Shown one piece after another: positions 60,001 to 64,000 of a DNA stretch of 64,000 bases. Each line of letters opens with the position of its first letter. Position 1 is the stretch's first letter. Origin of the DNA: Nemopilema nomurai (lineage: Eukaryota; Cnidaria; Scyphozoa; Rhizostomeae; Rhizostomatidae); NCBI GenBank assembly GCA_003864495.1, contig ML133479.1:379854-443853 (forward strand), given 5' to 3'. Both the position numbers and the translations under genes were made by a program. The notes under the pieces are model-generated. The model ran no database searches, was not told the origin of the DNA, and saw nothing but the letters and a program-made list of their open reading frames with translations.

Positions 60001-63000
60001 ATCATCCCCATTTCACAACAACTATTCTATGAGATATGATAATATAAACAATGCAAGTTTAACATACACGACAATTTCTTGCATTTCTAAAGTTAAAATT
60101 ATGCACAAAATTTGAAGCACAAACCCTAGCTTTCTGTAAGCCAAGGCTCTACAAGTATGATAGCTTTGAGCCAAGGGTAGTTTTGAGCAAGAACGAAAAT
60201 AAGTTACAAAACTAAGAGAGCGTGAAATGATGAAAGTTACAACTTTACCTGAGGAATTTTTATTTTCTAACTGTTACTCTACTGTACGTAGGAAATTGAT
60301 ATTTGGAAATAGCCCTAGTTCTAAATTCCTAGTTCCTTCATAATCACCAACATTCTACTCATAATAACAAGCCTTAGGCATAAGGACACTAACTAATACG
60401 ATCAAGGACTCGATCAAATTTGTATTACCATGTTAGAAGTTTCGAACAGAAAATCCTCACTTTCATTTTGTATTGTTTCATTGTTGTTTCATGGAATGTT
60501 TTATCAGTCGTTGTCAATGGTGGCCCTCCAAATATGGGCTAAGAATCACGAATTCGCGGAGCAGACTTTTGCAGTTCACGATTTAACGCATATTTTCTCG
60601 GCATTTACGCATATTTCCTTGTTATTTTACAAATGGATTTCCATAGAAGGAAACTAAAGAAAAGACACTCATTAATGAAGGGCGCTCCTTCGCATTGGTT
60701 TAACTGGCTGCAAATTGCGCCGCACTTATTCTTACTGATGTACGGTTATTTCATAGGGTATAATCTAATTAAATTTCATTGTTTTACAAACAATTATTCA
60801 AAATAACTAATTGGTATATTTGAAAATCTGATTGCCATTCGTAAGAACTGTAAGAATCCTTGGGTCCACCTCTGCAGAGGTCTCTTACTAAGCCAATATG
60901 CAAATTACCCGGTCATAGGAATAATCAGCCAATGAAAATTGTCATTAGAATCAATAATGCAGGTTGTATGAAAGGCAAGGATACACTCAAATAAGGGTCA
61001 CTCAAAAAAGGTAGATAAAGAAAGCATTCGCCTGGGTTGTTGTTTTATGAAGTCGTCTACAACAGCATCAGATGCAACAGCAGCAAGTTAGGCCGCAAGA
61101 GGACTTTTGCTCTACTTTTTAACCTGCCAACAAAACTTGCGCGCATATACTGACATTGAGTACTAATAATCATGTTCCAACACCATGTTTAGCCACTTTA
61201 GAAAGTTTATTGCCTACTGGAAATTAAATTGCATTTTGGGGAAACGAAGGTTGTGGCGGGAAAAAGGGTGATGTCCAACAAATTTTCCGGAGACTACTCC
61301 CACGGACTCCATCTGGTTTCACTGATCTTCTTTCATTTTTTTCAAGATATAAAAGTTAAAAGTTTAAGACCTTATAAACCTCTTCAAAGTTAAGAAAATG
61401 TGTGCGATTTGTGAAACAGCCCTCCTTTTTTCCTTCAATAACTTTTAGCAGAAAAATTATAAAGGTATTTTCTGGCCAGAAGCACCCCACTTTACATTCG
61501 TGAAAACCAGAGAGCCGGGATTTTCCTCCAAAAATGTAAGAAAACGTTGCATCTCGATCATCATCAAAGAAATGTCATTGTCAGATGTGCTTAAAGCGAG
61601 CAAGAAGGAATCCATGATTGGAAGAGAGAATGGCAACGGTTGAGTTTGGCAACTACCTTTAGCTTTCGAATTTCAAAAAATATGTGATTGTGACTCATAA
61701 CCAAACATCGGTCAGTCAAAAATTTGATCTTGTGTCTGTATTTCGATACCAAACAAAAGTAACTATGGTAACATCAATACTTTGGAAATTTAATACGATT
61801 GCGGTTCAGTGTTTGCTGAGACCATTTCTGCAGTTCTTGGCCACAAAATGGGGCGTGCAAGTACTCGGCTGTGCTCAATATTTATATCTCCCTCAAAAAT
61901 GTTTTTATAGCAAGTTACAAATGTCTCAAAGCACGGTGGGTGACAAGAACAGGGATCTGCAGCACCCCTAAAGCATCTGATCTCCAAATTTGATATATAT
62001 AAATATATATATATATTTATTTATTTATATATTATATTAATTATTATATTGCTGTCTAGAGTGCTCAACTTGTCGGAGCGATTAGTTAGACTAAAATAAA
62101 TAGACTATTGTGACACAACTCTGAGTTTCATGTGTAAACAATCATCAGGTGTCTACAAACCCTATAAAAACCGTCGCCCCACCTTATCCATAATCTAGAG
62201 ATATCCAGCTCCCTCTGAAGACGTGAAAAGACAAAGACCACAGCTGCACTGGTAATAAGTGAATGGTCTCTTAGTAACGTGGTCATGCTAGTTTTGATGA
62301 ACAGACTAACTTTGGCAGATGAAAATATATAATAAAATTTGACTTTTTTGATAATAAAAATATGGTGTTAAATTAATTGGGGCCCTCCTTTTGCATTATT
62401 TTACATAATTAAAGACAATATTTTTCCCGAGAACTCACTTTTCCTGAGTGGATTCCGAATCCGATGCAATTTTGGATTGCCCCTGATCATCTGGACCCCC
62501 AGGGTCTGTTTTGGCGAATGCTTCTTTGGGAAACTCAGAAATCTGATTATCCTCATTTGTTGTCCCTTTTTCGTTGATATCAGCAGTTTCCTTTTGTTTG
62601 ATAGGGTTCCTAGGGACTCCCCCAACATTTCTTTGGAAAGTTTTGACATTCTTCAACCCAGTTTCTATGTCTTGCAACTTTATTCGGAATCGGTCATCGC
62701 TGGCTTTTGACGGCCTTCCCAGTTGACAATGGCTTTCGAGAAACTGTTTGAAATTACCGTATCCATATTTCTTGAATTGGCCAGGGTTCGTCTCTTGCCA
62801 TGCATTGCTTAGCTCTTCGACGGTGTAAAGACCTCCTCTTCGCCTTTTGCTACCCAAAATAAACTCGCGAAGAGCGGAAAGAACTTCGTATTTCAAATCA
62901 TTCAGCGTCACCGTCTGTTTCGGCCTACACTCGAGATCGACAGGAGCTTGTGAAGCAACGTCGGTCAGGCTTTGGTTTTCTTGAACGTTTACTGGCCTAA

Positions 63001-63424
63001 CGGCTTCATTTCCAGATATAGGGCCGGCCTGAGTATACTTATAATGTTTTGCATCAACATGTTCAACGTTGCATTTGCTTGTAAGAAAGCTGGTTAGCTT
63101 TGGAGGCTGAAGCCCAAGGTCTTTGAACTTGCCTGGATGGGCAGTTTCCCACCTTTTCAGCAAAATTTCTAGATCGAATATCAAGTAATCATCTTGTTTA
63201 TGCCCAATTCCCTGGATTATTGTTATTAGTTCTTTCTTTACTTCATCTGCATCCAACTTCTTCTGAGGCATAACACTTAAACCAAGATTCGCAGCATTTC
63301 GTATATTAACTGTGCGATCAGCGAGTCTCGAAAGACGCCGCCTTGTCTTCCGAGAAAACGAAGCTTGATTACATAATTCTGCTCCTGCATAGTGGCCTTC
63401 AGCGCAGCCAGCCCACCGGATCAT
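53178..63424 (-). CDS. SAMD9-family-like STAND NTPase with HEPN and LOTUS-like exons
   Basis: Proposed exons, 5' to 3' on the minus strand: 63424-62439 (two winged-helix-like repeats), 59197-58770 (HEPN), a tentative 58043-57991, and 56904-53178 (NTPase, TPR-like and C-terminal region, with a frame break near 54095). The first junction is solid: donor AA|GTGAGT (phase 2) and acceptor ...AAACAG|G complete one lysine codon. The HEPN donor is phase 1 and the large exon starts in phase 0, so an extra exon is required or two genes are present. SAMD9/SAMD9L are cytosolic antiviral and growth-restricting STAND-like NTPases, so an innate-immune role is likely by family. No SAM domain is visible. Confidence 0.62.
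54040..56904 (-). CDS. SAMD9-like central region: SIR2-like area, P-loop NTPase, TPR start
   Basis: From the acceptor at 56905-56907 the frame is open for 954 codons to TAA or TGA at 54040. An N-terminal coiled coil (MEEIKPKMEILEKNQQEMME) is followed by IPWKLVLDLDPDSDIDGFL, the segment SAMD9 proteins have before the NTPase. The Walker A motif is APGSGGTTVARRVLW at about residue 378 counted from 56844, the GxGGTT form typical of SAMD9. RRPVILVDG near 438 is the likely Walker B. A charged insert (RDSSEDDIDDEENERPKR) and helical repeats with PPRTYPNPLLGEVNVWQF follow. No ATG lies upstream of 56838 in this exon, so translation probably enters from an earlier exon. Confidence 0.82.
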   Translation of the reverse strand, partial: QIYGDHLFVTIDVKEEWCRKLIMEEIKPKMEILEKNQQEMMEELKAINQGTIKQNKIKSQMRSSPVDWMEWEKVKMHLKKLDTDNNQYILVTDKIRSLNEEQAKSLANIPWKLVLDLDPDSDIDGFLAKFTPCETKGGIIETYTPSRIKEMNNENLFDHKRMNWLFVNGRNVESCSGDSDKLNADLPATTIKKWDEKYDIPVGDFINSCCKSLDSMKPTFCVFLDIQQGVSTQIAQAVLKIVNSRFVYNRFTIGYLSFASELEIDHLENAMFTKLTLNLFLKGVVSLLGTPDSKYQLPSSQAGVPVFLSHRQFNYLTEYLEIMYIGCENIPSELSENKKEEFEKQHLKGFLSGNAITFPSLHYRHDVPRNVNTSIMNHIRSLTLSDSKSQIVQITHAPGSGGTTVARRVLWDLHESVPCAIVNMKLATECFSPDQEGDKYVAAVCERIFSLEEICERRPVILVDGNSRQARTLSDCIVRKIEGRAIVLRCTNYQSDQESEDSYFSSQSLFKIDPVLEKVRADYEEFRRKYNDYLRQFSSTTKLGSTSRVFHYPMMVMLGDFEKLNGIVQNSLEILKETSVEYEAAIFVAFLQKYSASSTPAALLAKYFEKNSQTYEELADNFSENLINLMVPEKAPSKEKFIGYRNSKRDSSEDDIDDEENERPKRIIQSYTFQHPKIADLVLLHSGRGLDVMTQDFLNTEILKSYRKNRDYKFVIESLFLYNKDSNDEHFSSLVLELAKNPNGGRILEEAAKQTKDVTFFSHIARFYASKKKKYQKARDLIAEGTKAESNAPIEKMRGVHCTEGYIVFNWMKTLKKNIQTPDLLQNHAEEALRLFRKGRDNPPRTYPNPLLGEVNVWQFCLERIISYEDKDVDKALKFVLKNDFFSPSISECISLLDEVDQIVLTVPSLVDPAHTRRLASEARIALTQLEQSRKKNIPLLQHSGTVSRDNRQV
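57067..57900. repeat. 37-bp minisatellite, about 22 copies
   Basis: The unit gcaatatatagtcatgggtt plus aagtcatgggggtatct repeats from 57067 with an exact 37-base spacing (57067, 57104 and onward) to about 57900. Within each unit agtcatggg occurs twice. Variation is low and concentrated at the atatata position (atatt, atata, ataga, ataca) and a few single changes. It lies in the intron between the HEPN and NTPase exons. Confidence 0.95.
57991..58043 (-). CDS. Tentative 53-nt linking exon of the SAMD9-like gene
   Basis: A strong donor (cattg|taagtaag context, ATT|GTAAGTAAG on the minus strand, after 57991) is preceded by an open frame encoding LRKEMTMNYIQKVKSNI. If it begins after ...TAATGAG at 58044 it enters in phase 1 and leaves in phase 0, exactly what is needed to join the HEPN exon to the NTPase exon. 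The acceptor is weak, so the call rests mainly on the donor and phase. Confidence 0.35.
58770..59197 (-). CDS. HEPN (DZIP3-type) exon
   Basis: This exon encodes about 142 residues: VLFECGLEGLRRLFMKIHPE, then DIYQWDVSLIAKVLLYSVI, then EAVKEIRDIKNEIISHH and a C-terminal helix. Order and spacing match the DZIP3-type HEPN domain found beside NACHT, TIR and other STAND modules in invertebrate immune proteins. The usual R-N-x4-H motif reads K-N-E-I-I-S-H, with lysine in place of arginine. The acceptor is at 59198-59200 (cag) and the donor after 58770 is G|GTATTT. Confidence 0.75.
59198..62438. other. Intron of the SAMD9-like gene
   Basis: About 3.2 kb between the LOTUS-like and HEPN exons. It holds only short unsupported open frames on the plus strand and an AT microsatellite at 61988-62050. 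No nested gene was found. Confidence 0.55.
61988..62050. repeat. AT-rich microsatellite
   Basis: Runs of tatatata, tttatttatttatat and attatattaattatt over about 60 bases in the intron. Confidence 0.75.
62439..63424 (-). CDS. First exon: two tandem winged-helix (LOTUS-like) repeats
   Basis: The frame gives about 328 residues from the ATG at 63424-63422. An internal ATG at 63271-63269 (MPQKKLDADE) may be the true start, since the first 50 residues are basic and featureless. Two related modules follow, at about residues 58-131 (FDLEILLKRWETAHPGKFKD, LTSFLTSKC, DAKHYKY) and 174-252 (LYTVEELSNAWQETNPGQFK, FKQFLESHC, DDRFRIK). Both share a W-x4-PG-x-FK-x2-G core, a helix ending FL-x-S-x-C, and a final strand. 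The pattern resembles OST-HTH/LOTUS winged helices, which bind RNA or RNA helicases; that assignment is tentative. The donor AA|GTGAGT follows 62439. Confidence 0.6.
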
Positions 63425-63469
63425 CGCAGTGTCTGCTGCCAAATAGGCCTAATACCCACATTTTTCTAA

Positions 63470-63720
63470 GAATACCTAATTTTCGCCGAGCCTGAATGTT
63501 CTCTAAAATTTTCCACTTTGAGCCTAACATTATTCTCAAATATTCTTTCCCAACATAAGGAGTAACTTTCTCTTAATATATTGCTTCACCATAAATTTCA
63601 ACAAGAACGAGCAGCAAAACAAGTAAATATCAATGTTAAAAATCTTATAGCTTTTCACAATCACAGAGCGGCTGAGTACATTAAATATATTAATGTATAT
63701 CAATTTGAAATCTTAGGCTC
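63470..63720. repeat. Dispersed repeat related to 13.15-13.67 kb
   Basis: The stretch tttgagcctaacattattct, then cccaacataagg and, about 130 bases later, gagcggctgagt parallels gagccttattcttcaa, cccaacataag and aagcggctgagt at 13156-13265. Order and spacing are similar, so both are copies of one dispersed family. It lies just 5' of the SAMD9-like gene. Confidence 0.55.
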
Positions 63721-64000
63721 TATTGTTGTAAAAAAGTGTTAGACCTCCTCCATTGACAATGCTGAGTTTCACAGAGATTTGGTAATTGAATAAAACTGGT
63801 GCGCCCAAGGTCCAATTTGGTGGCTATGCTGAGCCTATTTCATTCCTTAGAGTTTCTTTGTAAGTGAGATTTGATATGAAAACGCAGAATTTTGATACAA
63901 GGTTTAGCTGCGCTTTCAAATTTTTCTGTCGAATGAATGGTCTGAAGGTTGCAGGTTTGCAAATAGTTGTATCTTTCAAAGCTTTGTTTATGATTATTTT

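Noticed and set aside
61684..61971. 95-codon plus-strand frame in the SAMD9-like intron
   Set aside because: No motif, no splice context and opposite strand to the host gene; an overlapping minus frame is equally open.

Overview
This window looks like nuclear DNA from an invertebrate animal. The A+T-rich sequence, many short GT-AG introns, long mosaic extracellular protein, immune-type STAND NTPase gene and dense small DNA-transposon relics fit a cnidarian, probably an anthozoan (coral or sea anemone). That placement is inference from gene content; no marker gene fixes the species. All gene models were assembled by hand from reading frames, splice sites and intron phases.

Layout. (1) 1-5276: gene-poor, with a 32-bp satellite at 3752-4113. 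(2) 5277-28153, plus strand: a 37-exon gene for a secreted polydom/SVEP1-like protein. The exons sum to 7842 nt, exactly 2614 codons. Domain order is signal peptide, VWA, EGF-like, GCC2/GCC3-like, three sushi, two HYR, sushi, linker, three GCC2/GCC3, six EGF, LamG/pentraxin, PAN, F5/8C, then EGF and seven more sushi modules, and two CUB. (3) 28821-29263: a possible three-exon gene for a 71-residue protein. (4) 30613-32428, plus: a two-exon DRAM/Frag1-family six-span membrane protein. (5) 32.4-40.2 kb: a transposon graveyard with a decayed hAT element (8-bp target duplication), a nested foldback element and dispersed repeats. (6) 40283-51829, plus: a 21-exon PLP-dependent class V aminotransferase (cysteine desulfurase-like) keeping the Lys, His, Asp and Cys positions of the fold. 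(7) 53178-63424, minus: a SAMD9-family-like STAND NTPase gene. Its upstream exons encode a DZIP3-type HEPN domain and two winged-helix (LOTUS-like) repeats. The last exon carries a frame break, and an intron holds a 37-bp minisatellite of about 22 copies.

The genes do not form a pathway. The polydom-like protein would act in the extracellular matrix, the DRAM-like protein in endolysosomal or plasma membranes, the PLP enzyme in sulfur or amino-acid metabolism, and the SAMD9-like protein in cytosolic nucleic-acid or antiviral sensing. The most unusual items are the LOTUS-like/HEPN/STAND/TPR combination and the PAN, discoidin and CUB additions to the polydom scaffold.
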